Assembly: GCA_903910495.1 (NCBI GenBank)
Contig: CAIVZW010000794.1
Span: 1 to 13,511, forward strand
DNA from: an uncultured beta proteobacterium
GTDB taxonomy: Bacteria > Pseudomonadota > Gammaproteobacteria > Burkholderiales > Rhodocyclaceae
Direction: 5' to 3'
Length of the DNA stretch: 13,511 nucleotides
Shown: positions 1-6,619 of the stretch, piece by piece
Layout: each line of letters opens with the position of its first letter
Position numbering within the stretch: the stretch's first letter is position 1
Program-made: the position numbers and the translations under genes
Notes under the pieces: model-generated
The model's database searches: none
What the model saw: the letters and a program-made list of their open reading frames with translations, nothing else
What the model was told of the DNA's origin: nothing

Positions 1-1
1 A

Positions 2-226
2 CTGCGCATGCGCGGACTAATGCCCCTATTCATGAAGCATCGCAACGGTGGCACATGGACGCGTACAGAAAAGACCGAGCTCATTGTCCAACTGCGCATC
101 CTTTCGCGCGTTTCACCTTACCTGCTATTCCTGCTGCTGCCGGGTTCTGCCCTGTTGCTGCCGGCTTACGCCTGGTGGCTGGACCGCCGGCGCAAACCGC
201 GTAACGCCCCCCCGACCTGCGCGTAA
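2..226 (+). CDS. C-terminal fragment of a membrane protein, possibly LETM1-like
   Basis: This is an open frame from the left edge to TAA at 224-226, about 74 residues, and it probably continues upstream of the window. A basic and charged stretch (TRTEKTELIVQLRILSR) is followed by one strongly hydrophobic segment (roughly SPYLLFLLLPGSALLLPAYA) and a basic tail WWLDRRRKPR, so it looks like a membrane protein with a positively charged cytoplasmic end. The pattern 'RLSPYLLFLLLPGSALLLP' recalls the LETM1-type motif in which a short helix precedes a 'VPF...LLLP' membrane segment. That assignment is by eye and weak. The internal ATG codons at 8, 20 and 32 are possible starts only if the gene were very short. 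Codon use looks like that of its neighbours. It ends 7 bases before the stop codon of the convergent SMUG1 gene, and no terminator hairpin is visible between them. Confidence 0.5.
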   Translation: MRMRGLMPLFMKHRNGGTWTRTEKTELIVQLRILSRVSPYLLFLLLPGSALLLPAYAWWLDRRRKPRNAPPTCA

Positions 227-233
227 ATTACTG

Positions 234-974
234 CTACCAGACGCCCAGGGCAGTCAGCTGTTTGGTCGCGGCTTCCGCCCATCCCCGGTTGGCAGCCGGG
301 CTGGCCGGACTCGGATGCAGCACCTTGCCGATGTGTACGCGCATCCCCGCCAATGCTTCGCTGGCACGCGCCTCGGCAAAACCGCCGACGCCGATCACCC
401 ACTGCGCTTCGAGTTCCACCACCAGTCGCCTGAGATGAGCATCACAGGCCGCGTAGAGAGGTGCCGACTCGGCTGCGGGCAGTTTGTCCGGAGTCAGGTT
501 GCGTCCGTGGTCAAAAAAGGCCAGCGGGCAGTAATTGGCGACAAAATGCTCGGCAAAGAAGGCCTCGGCCGTGCCGAATCGTTGCTGAAACAAGCCCCAC
601 AAGCGCCGTCCGCTGACTTCGGAGCGGGCACAGGCAAAGCCTTCGATCGGCCGCTTGGGGTTTCCCCGTGCCGGCTTGTCGACCTGTGCCTCGATTCCCA
701 TCCAGTCACGCACGGCGGCAATTTCGCCAAAAGGAACGCCGCATTGCACCATGCCGAAAGGGCCGGGATTCATGCCGATGAAAATCACTTTCTTGCGCCT
801 CGCCCCGTAGCGCCGCAAGTACTGTTCATGCGGCGCCCAGGCGTAAGCCAGCGGATTGTAGCGGTGCGAAACCGGAGCGGCGAAATCGAGGTCATCGACT
901 TTGGCTGAAAGTTCACGCGCCGCCGCGATGAGCGCCGCCGAAATTATAGTAATTCCCTGAGAGTCAATAGGCAC
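234..974 (-). CDS. SMUG1-type uracil-DNA glycosylase
   Basis: A single-strand-selective monofunctional uracil-DNA glycosylase homologue that removes uracil and related damaged bases from DNA at the start of base-excision repair. The family signature GMNPGPFGM (residues 67-75, putative catalytic Asn69) is followed by GVPFGE and RDWMGI. Further on come NPKRP, SEVSGRR, the GRNLTP loop (158-162) and the C-terminal HPSPASPAANRGW with the second active-site residue His220. These blocks follow the order seen in vertebrate SMUG1 (about 270 residues; here 246). The frame stays open upstream inside ampG, but that extension is antisense-like arginine/serine/cysteine-rich junk. I chose GTG at 974-972 because GGAG lies 6 bases before it and homology begins soon after. 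It overlaps the end of ampG by 11 bases, implying translational coupling and membership of the metX-metW-ampG operon. The family call is very secure; the start is moderately so. Confidence 0.92.
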   Translation of the reverse strand: MPIDSQGITIISAALIAAARELSAKVDDLDFAAPVSHRYNPLAYAWAPHEQYLRRYGARRKKVIFIGMNPGPFGMVQCGVPFGEIAAVRDWMGIEAQVDKPARGNPKRPIEGFACARSEVSGRRLWGLFQQRFGTAEAFFAEHFVANYCPLAFFDHGRNLTPDKLPAAESAPLYAACDAHLRRLVVELEAQWVIGVGGFAEARASEALAGMRVHIGKVLHPSPASPAANRGWAEAATKQLTALGVW

Positions 975-2238
975 GGCCTTCTCCAGTGGATTGTCGGGTT
1001 TTCCATGGAGCCACCCGCGACAGCAGCAACATTCCGGGAACGGCCAGCGCGGTGCACAACAGGAAGAAATTGAACCAGCCGAGCCCCTCGACGAGCCAGC
1101 CGGCCGAGGCGTTGATGAAGGTGCGCGGCACCGCCGCCAGACTGGTGAACAAGGCAAATTGCGTGGCCGTATAGGACGGATGCGTGGTCCGGGCGATGAA
1201 GGCCACGAAAGCCGCCGTGCCGAGACCGACGCCGAGCGCCTCAAAGCCGATGACGGCGGCCAGCGCCAGGCGCTGGTCGATGGCGATCACCGTTTGCGGC
1301 CCGAGCCAGGCAAGCCAGGCAAAGCCGAGAATCGACAGCAGTTGCACGACACCGAACAGCCACAGCGCACGATTGATGCCCAGACGAATCATCCACAATC
1401 CGCCGAGCAGGCCACCGAACACCGCCGGCCACAGACCGGCATGCTTGGCGATCAGGCCGATGTCGGTCTTGGTGAAACCCATATCGAGGTAGAAGGGCGT
1501 CGCCAGCGCGGTGCACAGAGAATCCCCCAACTTGTAGAGAAAAATAAAAGCGAGCACTAACACCGCGCCGCGCAGTCCGTTACGGCCCATGAATTCGTGG
1601 AAGGGTTCGACAACGGCCTGGCGCAGGGTTTTTGGCGCCGCATGCGCGGCCACCGGTTCGCTGACCAGCAGGATCATGATCATGCCGGGCAGCATGAAGG
1701 CGGCGGTGACCCAGAACACCTGCGACCACGGCAGCAGGTCGGCCAGTATCAGCGACAGCGAACCCGGCACCAATCCGGCCACGCGGTAGGCATTCACATG
1801 CACAGCATTGCCCAGTCCCAGTTCGACGTCAGCGAGCAGTTCGCGCCGGTAGGCATCGAGCGCGATGTCCTGGGTTGCGGAAAAAAGCGCAAGCAAAGCC
1901 GCGAGCCAGAGTACCGGCGTGATATCGGTTCGCGGCGAAAGGCCGCCGAGCAGGCCGATGCACAGCAGCAGGCCGATCTGCATGAGCAGCGACCAACTGC
2001 GCCGCCGACCGAGAACAGGCAGGGCGTAGCGATCGAGCAGAGGCGACCAGAGAAATTTCCAGGTGTAGGGAAACTGGATCAGCGCAAAGAAGCCGATGGT
2101 CCTGAGATCAACCCCTTCGCTGCGCAGCCACGCGGGCAGCAGATTGAGCAGCAGGTAAAGGGGAAGGCCGGAGCTGAACCCGGTAAAGATGCAAATCAGC
2201 ATCTTGCGCGTCAGCAGTACTCCAAGCCAGGCCGGCAT
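964..2238 (-). CDS. ampG: AmpG-family muropeptide permease (MFS transporter)
   Basis: Inner-membrane major-facilitator permease that imports GlcNAc-anhydroMurNAc peptides released during cell-wall turnover, feeding peptidoglycan recycling and, in some bacteria, beta-lactamase induction. The 424-residue product has about twelve hydrophobic segments. It shows AmpG-like landmarks: GFSSGLPLYLL near residues 20-30, KFLWSPLLDRY near 61-71 in the first cytoplasmic loop, and FSATQDIALDAYRREL near 119-134. The family has both short (about 420) and longer (about 490-590) members; this is a short form. The ATG start overlaps the metW stop by one base (TGATG), and only a weak purine-rich stretch precedes it, so translation is probably coupled to metW. 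Its end overlaps the SMUG1 gene. Specificity for muropeptides is inferred from the family; a related sugar or peptide MFS carrier cannot be excluded by eye. Confidence 0.88.
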   Translation of the reverse strand: MPAWLGVLLTRKMLICIFTGFSSGLPLYLLLNLLPAWLRSEGVDLRTIGFFALIQFPYTWKFLWSPLLDRYALPVLGRRRSWSLLMQIGLLLCIGLLGGLSPRTDITPVLWLAALLALFSATQDIALDAYRRELLADVELGLGNAVHVNAYRVAGLVPGSLSLILADLLPWSQVFWVTAAFMLPGMIMILLVSEPVAAHAAPKTLRQAVVEPFHEFMGRNGLRGAVLVLAFIFLYKLGDSLCTALATPFYLDMGFTKTDIGLIAKHAGLWPAVFGGLLGGLWMIRLGINRALWLFGVVQLLSILGFAWLAWLGPQTVIAIDQRLALAAVIGFEALGVGLGTAAFVAFIARTTHPSYTATQFALFTSLAAVPRTFINASAGWLVEGLGWFNFFLLCTALAVPGMLLLSRVAPWKTRQSTGEGRAY

Positions 2239-2846
2239 CAGGCTTTTCGACCCAGGCGATAAAAGGCCAGACTGCCGTTCAGGTTGGGATCGTCGGTCAC
2301 CGCCTGCCCGGCTTCGTCAAAAGCCAGCCGCTCGCGAATATCAATGTCGAGTTTGGCGCACAGGGCTTCAAAATCGGCGAGGGTGAAAAAACGCACATTC
2401 GGCGTCTCGTACCACTCGTAGGGCAGGTCTTCGGAAACCGGCATGTGGCCTTCGGCAATCGCCGCCCGGTTGGCGCGATAAGCGAAATTGGGGAAGCTCA
2501 CTACCACCTCTTCGGCCACCCGCAGCATCTCGACCAGGATGCGCTCGGTAGCATGCATGGCCTGCAGCGCCTGGGAAATGATGACGTGGTTGAACGACTG
2601 ATTCTCGAAACCGGAAAGTCCGCCCTCGATGTCGATCTGGATCACGTCGACGCCGTTACGGATACAGCCGAGCACACTCTCGTGATCGATCTCGACGCCA
2701 TAGCCGATGACGCCCTTGGTCTCGCGCAGATAGCGCAGCAGTTTCCCGTCGCCGCAGCCGAGGTCGAGCACGCGCTCACCGTGCGGAATCCAGTTGGCGA
2801 TGACGGCAAAGTCGAAACGTTCGCGTTCTTTGGCCGTAAAGTTCAT
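2238..2846 (-). CDS. metW: MetW, methionine biosynthesis methyltransferase-fold protein
   Basis: A 202-residue protein with a class I SAM-dependent methyltransferase fold. The glycine-rich SAM loop [12 protein letters not shown] sits near residues 26-37, and GYGVEID near 48-54 supplies the acidic residue at the end of strand 2. [14 protein letters not shown] matches the conserved centre of MetW, and the C-terminal half contains [14 protein letters not shown], also typical. MetW is almost always encoded next to metX in proteobacteria and is thought to support the homoserine acyltransferase step; a methyl-transfer reaction has not been assigned from sequence. Its ATG overlaps the metX stop in an ATGA arrangement. 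GGAG lies 11 bases upstream, inside the metX end, so both should be translated from one mRNA. The family assignment is secure; the molecular role is family knowledge only. Confidence 0.95.
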   Translation of the reverse strand: MNFTAKERERFDFAVIANWIPHGERVLDLGCGDGKLLRYLRETKGVIGYGVEIDHESVLGCIRNGVDVIQIDIEGGLSGFENQSFNHVIISQALQAMHATERILVEMLRVAEEVVVSFPNFAYRANRAAIAEGHMPVSEDLPYEWYETPNVRFFTLADFEALCAKLDIDIRERLAFDEAGQAVTDDPNLNGSLAFYRLGRKA

Positions 2847-3970
2847 ATTGAAATGTTCTCCAGATAGGCGCGCAGCACCGCGTGGTAGTGGGCGTCATCG
2901 AGCAGAAAGGAGTCGTGTCCTGCGTCGCAGTCGATCTCGGCGTAGGCGACGTGGCGCCGGTTGTGCAGGAGAGCGAAAACAATTTCACGCGAACGCGCCG
3001 GGGCAAAACGCCAGTCGGTCGAGAAGCTGGCGACAAAAAAACTGGCTTTGGCACGCGCCAGAGCCGCCGCAAGATCGCCGTCGTAGGCGTAGGCCGGATC
3101 GAAATAATCGAGTGCCTTGGTGGTGATCAGGTAGGTGTTGGCGTCAAAGAAACCGGCGAACTTGTCGCCCTGATAGCGCAGGTAGGACTCGACCTCGAAG
3201 TCGACGTCGTAGCTGAACTTGTGTTCGCCGTGACGCAACTGGCGACCGAACTTCTCGCCCATCTGGCTATCCGACAGGTAGGTGATGTGGCCGACCATGC
3301 GCGCCAGGCGCAAGCCGCTGGTCGGCACCACGCCGTGCTCGGCGTAGTGGCCACCATGAAAATCGGGGTCGGAAATGATCGCCTGCCGGGCGACTTCGTT
3401 GAAGGCAATGTTCTGCGCCGAAAGCTTGGGGGCGGAAGCGATCACCATGGCGTGCCGGATGCGCTCCGGATACTGCAGCGACCATTCGAGCGCCTGCATT
3501 CCGCCCAGACTGCCGCCAATGACGGCAGCCCAGGTGTCGATACCCAGATGATCGGCCAGCCGGGCCTGCGCTGCCACCCAGTCCTCGACCGTGACCATCG
3601 GAAAATCCGCGCCATAGCGTTTACCGGTTTCAGGGTTGGCCGACAGCGGGCCGGTCGAGCCGTAACAGCCGCCGAGGTTGTTGACGCCAACGACAAAAAA
3701 CCGGTCGGTATCGAGCGGCTTGCCCGGCCCCACCAGGTTGTCCCACCAGCCCAGGTCCTTTGGATTGTCGGCATAAACACCGGCGACGTGATGGCCGCCG
3801 GAGAGCGCGTGACAGACCAGTACGGCATTGGAACGCGCCGCGTTGAGCGTGCCATAGGTTTCGAAAGCGAGTTCGAAACCGGGCAGCACGGCGCCACTTT
3901 TCAGCGCCACCGGCTCATTGAAACAGACCCGTTGCGGGACAACGACTCCGACAGAATTCTCTAGTGACAT
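2843..3970 (-). CDS. metX: MetX homoserine O-acyltransferase (probably succinyl-CoA-using)
   Basis: Alpha/beta-hydrolase-fold enzyme that acylates L-homoserine, the committed step of methionine synthesis. From the ATG at 3970 it has 375 residues. The nucleophile elbow IGGSLGGMQ gives Ser154; Asp319 (STDW) and His352 (AGHDSF) complete the triad. [24 protein letters not shown] and [14 protein letters not shown] are MetX signatures. The GSTGPLS variant and Arg321 right after the catalytic Asp-Trp resemble proteobacterial enzymes annotated as homoserine O-succinyltransferases rather than acetyltransferases; this is an inference. A longer TTG-initiated frame (3994) starts inside a terminator T-run and is rejected. 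ATG at 3976 is a possible alternative, but 3970 aligns with the usual MSxxxSVGxV beginning. Neither ATG has a clear Shine-Dalgarno sequence. The gene lies directly downstream of a SAM-II riboswitch and overlaps metW. Confidence 0.95.
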   Translation of the reverse strand: MSLENSVGVVVPQRVCFNEPVALKSGAVLPGFELAFETYGTLNAARSNAVLVCHALSGGHHVAGVYADNPKDLGWWDNLVGPGKPLDTDRFFVVGVNNLGGCYGSTGPLSANPETGKRYGADFPMVTVEDWVAAQARLADHLGIDTWAAVIGGSLGGMQALEWSLQYPERIRHAMVIASAPKLSAQNIAFNEVARQAIISDPDFHGGHYAEHGVVPTSGLRLARMVGHITYLSDSQMGEKFGRQLRHGEHKFSYDVDFEVESYLRYQGDKFAGFFDANTYLITTKALDYFDPAYAYDGDLAAALARAKASFFVASFSTDWRFAPARSREIVFALLHNRRHVAYAEIDCDAGHDSFLLDDAHYHAVLRAYLENISI

Positions 3971-3987
3971 CGCCATCGTATCGAAAG

Positions 3988-4026
3988 AAAACAAAAACCC
4001 AGTCGGCCTGAAAAAAGCGGACTGGG
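3988..4026 (-). terminator. Intrinsic terminator in the metX leader
   Basis: On the minus strand CCCAGTC (4026-4020) pairs with GACTGGG (4004-3998), with two further inner pairs after a mismatch. A T-rich run (TTTTTGTTTTC, 3997-3987) follows at once. This is a good rho-independent terminator, ending about 18 bases before the metX start codon. It lies just 3' of the SAM-II aptamer, so it can act as a transcription-attenuation platform. It would also end transcripts running out of ptsI. Confidence 0.7.
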
Positions 4027-4039
4027 CGGGCCCCGCTTT
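4014..4039 (-). promoter_or_regulatory. Alternative hairpin, candidate antiterminator of the metX leader
   Basis: AAAGCGG (4039-4033) is exactly complementary to CCGCTTT (4020-4014). The 5' arm is part of the conserved GCTAAAGCG tail of the SAM-II aptamer. The 3' arm overlaps the upper stem of the downstream terminator and leaves the terminator's 5' arm in a 12-base loop. The hairpin is therefore mutually exclusive with both the ligand-bound aptamer and the terminator, as expected for an antiterminator. The T-run after its 3' arm means it could alternatively be a weak terminator itself. This assignment is an inference from pairing alone. Confidence 0.45.
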
Positions 4040-4086
4040 AGCCGTATTTATTGAGCGCCCGCAAGCTGATCGTTCAAATCGGCGCT
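4034..4086 (-). promoter_or_regulatory. SAM-II riboswitch aptamer
   Basis: Minus-strand leader RNA upstream of metX. The P1 stem is AGCGCC (4086-4081) with GGCGCT (4059-4054). The intervening loop begins GATTTGA and ends with CTTGCG, carrying the conserved GAUUU and UUGC blocks. After P1 the tail reads AATAAAT then GGCTAAAGCG (4043-4034), matching the AAAU...GCUAAA tail of the family, where the adenosine-rich tail folds back to make the SAM-binding pseudoknot. The class senses S-adenosylmethionine and is typically found before methionine genes such as metX and metA, so position and sequence agree. I could not settle the exact pseudoknot (P2) pairing by eye. Whether it acts by termination is inferred from the hairpins that follow. 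Confidence 0.78.
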
Positions 4087-4094
4087 ATGGAAGG

Positions 4095-4123
4095 AAGTTA
4101 CCGCCAGCACTGGCAAAAGTCAA
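4095..4123 (-). promoter_or_regulatory. Candidate sigma70 promoter of metX-metW-ampG-SMUG1
   Basis: On the minus strand TTGACT (4123-4118) is separated by 17 bases from TAACTT (4100-4095). The -35 matches the consensus at five of six positions and the -10 at three. Initiation about seven bases downstream would fall near 4088, exactly at the 5' edge of the SAM-II aptamer. The -35 box overlaps the ptsI TGA stop codon (4122-4120). The weak -10 keeps confidence moderate; the placement relative to the aptamer supports it. Confidence 0.5.
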
Positions 4124-5859
4124 ATATTGAGGCGTTCGATCTGCTCCTGGATCTTTGATGATTCCTCAAGACGCATGATACGGCGCACGATCGGTGCCAG
4201 TTCCGAAATGTCGCTTTGCTTTATTTTTTGCTTGACCTCGGGAATCTGTGCCGGATGCATCGAAAACTGGCGCAAGCCCATGCCCAGCAGCAGACGGGTC
4301 AGATGGGGGTCGCCCGCCACTTCGCCGCACATCGATACCGGAATATGGGCTTTCTCCGCACTGCTGAAAACGTGTGCCAGAAGCATCAGGATGGCGGGAT
4401 GCAGCGGGTCATAGAGACTCGAGACCTGCTCATCGCTGCGGTCAATGGCCAGAGTGTACTGGATCAGGTCATTGGTGCCGATCGAAAGAAAATTCAAGCG
4501 CCGCAGGAAGAGGCCGACGGCCAGTGCCGCGGCCGGAATTTCGATCATGCCGCCGATCTCGATGTTTTCGTCGAAAGCAATTCTTTCCCCGCGCAGACTG
4601 GATTTTGCCTGTTCCAGGGCGGCCAGGGTCTGGTCGATCTGATGCGCGTGCGAAAGCATCGGAATCAGGATTTTTACATTGCCCTGCTTCGAGGCACGCA
4701 GAATGGCGCGCAGCTGAGCCTGGAATAATTTCGGTTCCGCCAGCGAGAGGCGGATCGAGCGCAGGCCGAGCGCCGGATTGGAGCGTATGCGGTCTTCACC
4801 GGATTCCGAGTGCATGGTCTTGTCGTTACCCAGATCGAAGGTGCGGATCGTGACCGGCCGTCCTTCCATGCCCTTGACGATTTTTCGGTAGGCCTCGAAC
4901 TGCTCGTCTTCGCTCGGCATGTCACCGCGTCCGAGAAAGATGAATTCGGTGCGCAGCAGGCCCACCCCTTCGGCACCGTTTTGCAGCGCCACCGGAACGT
5001 CGCTCAGGTCTTCAATGTTGGCCAGCAGTTCGATTTTTACCTTGTCAAGAGTCGTTGCCCGTGCGGATTTGAGCAACCTGAGCTTCGAGCGCTCGATTTC
5101 GATCAGACTCTTCTTGAGCTCGTATTCCTCGAGAATGCGGGCATCAGGATTGACGATCAGTACGCCGCGCGTGCCGTCGACAATGAGGGTTTCCTTGTCG
5201 CGAATCAGCTGACGGGCGTTGTGCAGCCCAAGAACGGCCGGGATGCCCATGCCGCGGGCCAGGATCGCCGTGTGCGAAGTGGAGCCGCCGACGTCGGTGA
5301 CAAAGGAAGAGAAGTGCTGATCCTTGAAGGCCATGACATCGGAGGGCGAAAGGTCGTGCGCGACGACGATCAGATTTTCGCCCTTGACCCCTTTTCCGGA
5401 TTTGCCGGCGGCATGATCCGGATGACCGGCAAGCTCGCGGACAACCCGCTCGACGACCTGGCGCACGTCGTAGCTGCGTTCGCGCAGATATATGTCGTCG
5501 ATCTTTTCGAACTGGGCAACCAGAACTTCCATTTGCTGCACAATCGCCCATTCCGCGTTACAGCGTCGGTCGCGAATGATCTGCTTGGGCGTTTCCGACA
5601 ACTCGGGGTCGGAGAGGATCATCAGATGCAGGTCGATGAAAGCGCCGATGTCGGTCGGCGAATGCTCCATGCTGGTTTTCATCACAGCAAACTCGCTGCG
5701 AATCCGGGCCAGTGCCGTTTCGAAACGTACAACTTCCTTATCCACCATGCGTGGCGCGATGACCAGGTGCGAAACCTCGAGTGTCGCCTGCGAGATGAGG
5801 TGGGCCTGGCCAATGGCGATGCCGCCGGAGACGGCGAGACCGTGCAGAGTGAAACTCAT
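4120..5859 (-). CDS. ptsI: PTS enzyme I (phosphoenolpyruvate-protein phosphotransferase)
   Basis: Cytoplasmic enzyme I, which takes phosphate from phosphoenolpyruvate on a histidine and passes it to HPr. The 579-residue length is normal for the family (about 575). The N-terminal phosphohistidine domain starts near GLAVSGGIAIGQA and contains GGSTSHTAILARGMGIPAVLG with His196 as the phosphorylated residue. The C-terminal PEP-binding barrel shows GVGLLRTEFIF, RTFDLGNDK, NPALGLRSIR and, near the end, IGTNDLIQYT and SMCGEVAGD with the catalytic Cys. The ATG at 5859 lies 7 bases after the HPr stop; GGGGAG within the end of the HPr gene can serve as ribosome binding site. With EIIA and HPr upstream it forms a short PTS operon without a sugar-specific EIIB/EIIC in view, suggesting a regulatory role. 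Confidence 0.97.
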   Translation of the reverse strand: MSFTLHGLAVSGGIAIGQAHLISQATLEVSHLVIAPRMVDKEVVRFETALARIRSEFAVMKTSMEHSPTDIGAFIDLHLMILSDPELSETPKQIIRDRRCNAEWAIVQQMEVLVAQFEKIDDIYLRERSYDVRQVVERVVRELAGHPDHAAGKSGKGVKGENLIVVAHDLSPSDVMAFKDQHFSSFVTDVGGSTSHTAILARGMGIPAVLGLHNARQLIRDKETLIVDGTRGVLIVNPDARILEEYELKKSLIEIERSKLRLLKSARATTLDKVKIELLANIEDLSDVPVALQNGAEGVGLLRTEFIFLGRGDMPSEDEQFEAYRKIVKGMEGRPVTIRTFDLGNDKTMHSESGEDRIRSNPALGLRSIRLSLAEPKLFQAQLRAILRASKQGNVKILIPMLSHAHQIDQTLAALEQAKSSLRGERIAFDENIEIGGMIEIPAAALAVGLFLRRLNFLSIGTNDLIQYTLAIDRSDEQVSSLYDPLHPAILMLLAHVFSSAEKAHIPVSMCGEVAGDPHLTRLLLGMGLRQFSMHPAQIPEVKQKIKQSDISELAPIVRRIMRLEESSKIQEQIERLNI

Positions 5860-5866
5860 GGTGTGC

Positions 5867-6136
5867 TCACTCCCCTTCGCCGAATTTCTCAGCGATCAGC
5901 TTGAGCAGCGATTCGAGCGCCGTTTGTTCGTCAGCCCCGAGCGTTTCGACAACCACGGTCGAACCCTTTCCGGCGGCCAGCATCATGACGCCCATGATGC
6001 TTTTGGCGTTGATCCGGCGCGGGCCTTTTTCCATCCAGATTTCTGAATTGAAGCTGGCGGCCAGTTGCGTCAGCTTGGCTGATGCGCGTGCATGCAACCC
6101 GAGTTTGTTGACAATTTCGACTTCAGCGCGTGCCAT
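5867..6136 (-). CDS. ptsH: Phosphocarrier protein HPr
   Basis: An 89-residue HPr, the small cytoplasmic carrier that receives phosphate from enzyme I on His15 (within NKLGLHARASAKL) and donates it to EIIA proteins. Ser46 (AKSIMGVMML) is the position that HPr kinase/phosphorylase modifies in bacteria that have it, which includes many betaproteobacteria; no such kinase is in this window. Length and spacing of the two sites are exactly those of the family. The ATG at 6136 is preceded by AGGA at a spacing of about seven bases. It sits 24 bases after the EIIA gene and 7 bases before ptsI, so the three are almost certainly co-transcribed. Confidence 0.97.
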   Translation of the reverse strand: MARAEVEIVNKLGLHARASAKLTQLAASFNSEIWMEKGPRRINAKSIMGVMMLAAGKGSTVVVETLGADEQTALESLLKLIAEKFGEGE

Positions 6137-6160
6137 TAAGAGGTCCTGTCGATCAGCCGG

Positions 6161-6553
6161 CTACTGCCGGTGCATGTTGATGACACCATCGCGACCACCG
6201 CTGATGGCTTTTTGCAAAAGCACCCCCATCCCGCTCTTGCGATAGGTCAGGGCACGCAACAGCATGGGCAGGCTGACGCCGGCAACGCCTTCGACCCGAC
6301 CCGGTTCGAGCAACTTGAGCGCGAGATTGGAAGGTGTTGCGCCCAGAATGTCGGTCATGATCAGCACGCCTTCACCTCCGTCGACTTCATTCAGCAACAG
6401 TCTGGCCATAGGCAGGATGTCCAGCGGGTCGTCCTGCGCTGACACCCCGAGCTGGCTGATCAGCGGGGGCCGTTTGTTGAGCACATGGCAGACGTTCTGG
6501 ATCAGGCTTTCGCCAAACGTGCCATGCGTTATCAGGAGGATGCCTATCATCAT
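6161..6553 (-). CDS. PTS EIIA component, mannose/fructose/sorbose family
   Basis: A 130-residue single-domain EIIA of the mannose family. The phosphorylatable histidine is His10 in IGILLITHGTFGESL. MTDILGATPSNLA and GVAGVSLPMLLRAL are the other conserved blocks. In betaproteobacteria such a stand-alone EIIA heads an EIIA-HPr-EI operon with no permease and is thought to act in regulation rather than sugar uptake; that role is inferred here. Two adjacent ATG codons (6553 and 6550) can start it; GGAA lies five bases upstream. In the 66-base gap to apbE I see a good -10-like TAGAAT (6583-6578) but no convincing -35, so the operon may have its own promoter or be read through from apbE. Confidence 0.93.
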   Translation of the reverse strand: MMIGILLITHGTFGESLIQNVCHVLNKRPPLISQLGVSAQDDPLDILPMARLLLNEVDGGEGVLIMTDILGATPSNLALKLLEPGRVEGVAGVSLPMLLRALTYRKSGMGVLLQKAISGGRDGVINMHRQ

Positions 6554-6619
6554 GCGTTTCCAAGTAGTTCAGTCAACATTCTAAGGGATTCCGCGAATTT
6601 CGGCAGGGTTGAAAATCGA

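Noticed and set aside
48..908. 286-residue plus-strand open frame opposite the SMUG1 gene
   Set aside because: It lies antisense to a well-supported gene, has low-complexity arginine- and histidine-rich composition, no recognisable motif and no ribosome binding site.
975..1244. N-terminal extension of the SMUG1 frame into ampG
   Set aside because: The extension translates ampG in another frame into Arg/Ser/Cys-rich sequence unlike the family; the GTG at 974 has a good ribosome binding site.
2882..3964. 360-residue plus-strand open frame opposite metX
   Set aside because: It mirrors metX codon structure in a high-GC genome and shows no domain; metX has an intact catalytic triad.
4810..5904. 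364-residue plus-strand open frame opposite ptsI
   Set aside because: Antisense shadow; ptsI is full length with all motifs.
6554..6619. Possible terminator between apbE and the EIIA gene
   Set aside because: No stable GC-rich stem with a T-run on the minus strand; only a -10-like TAGAAT without a -35 was seen.
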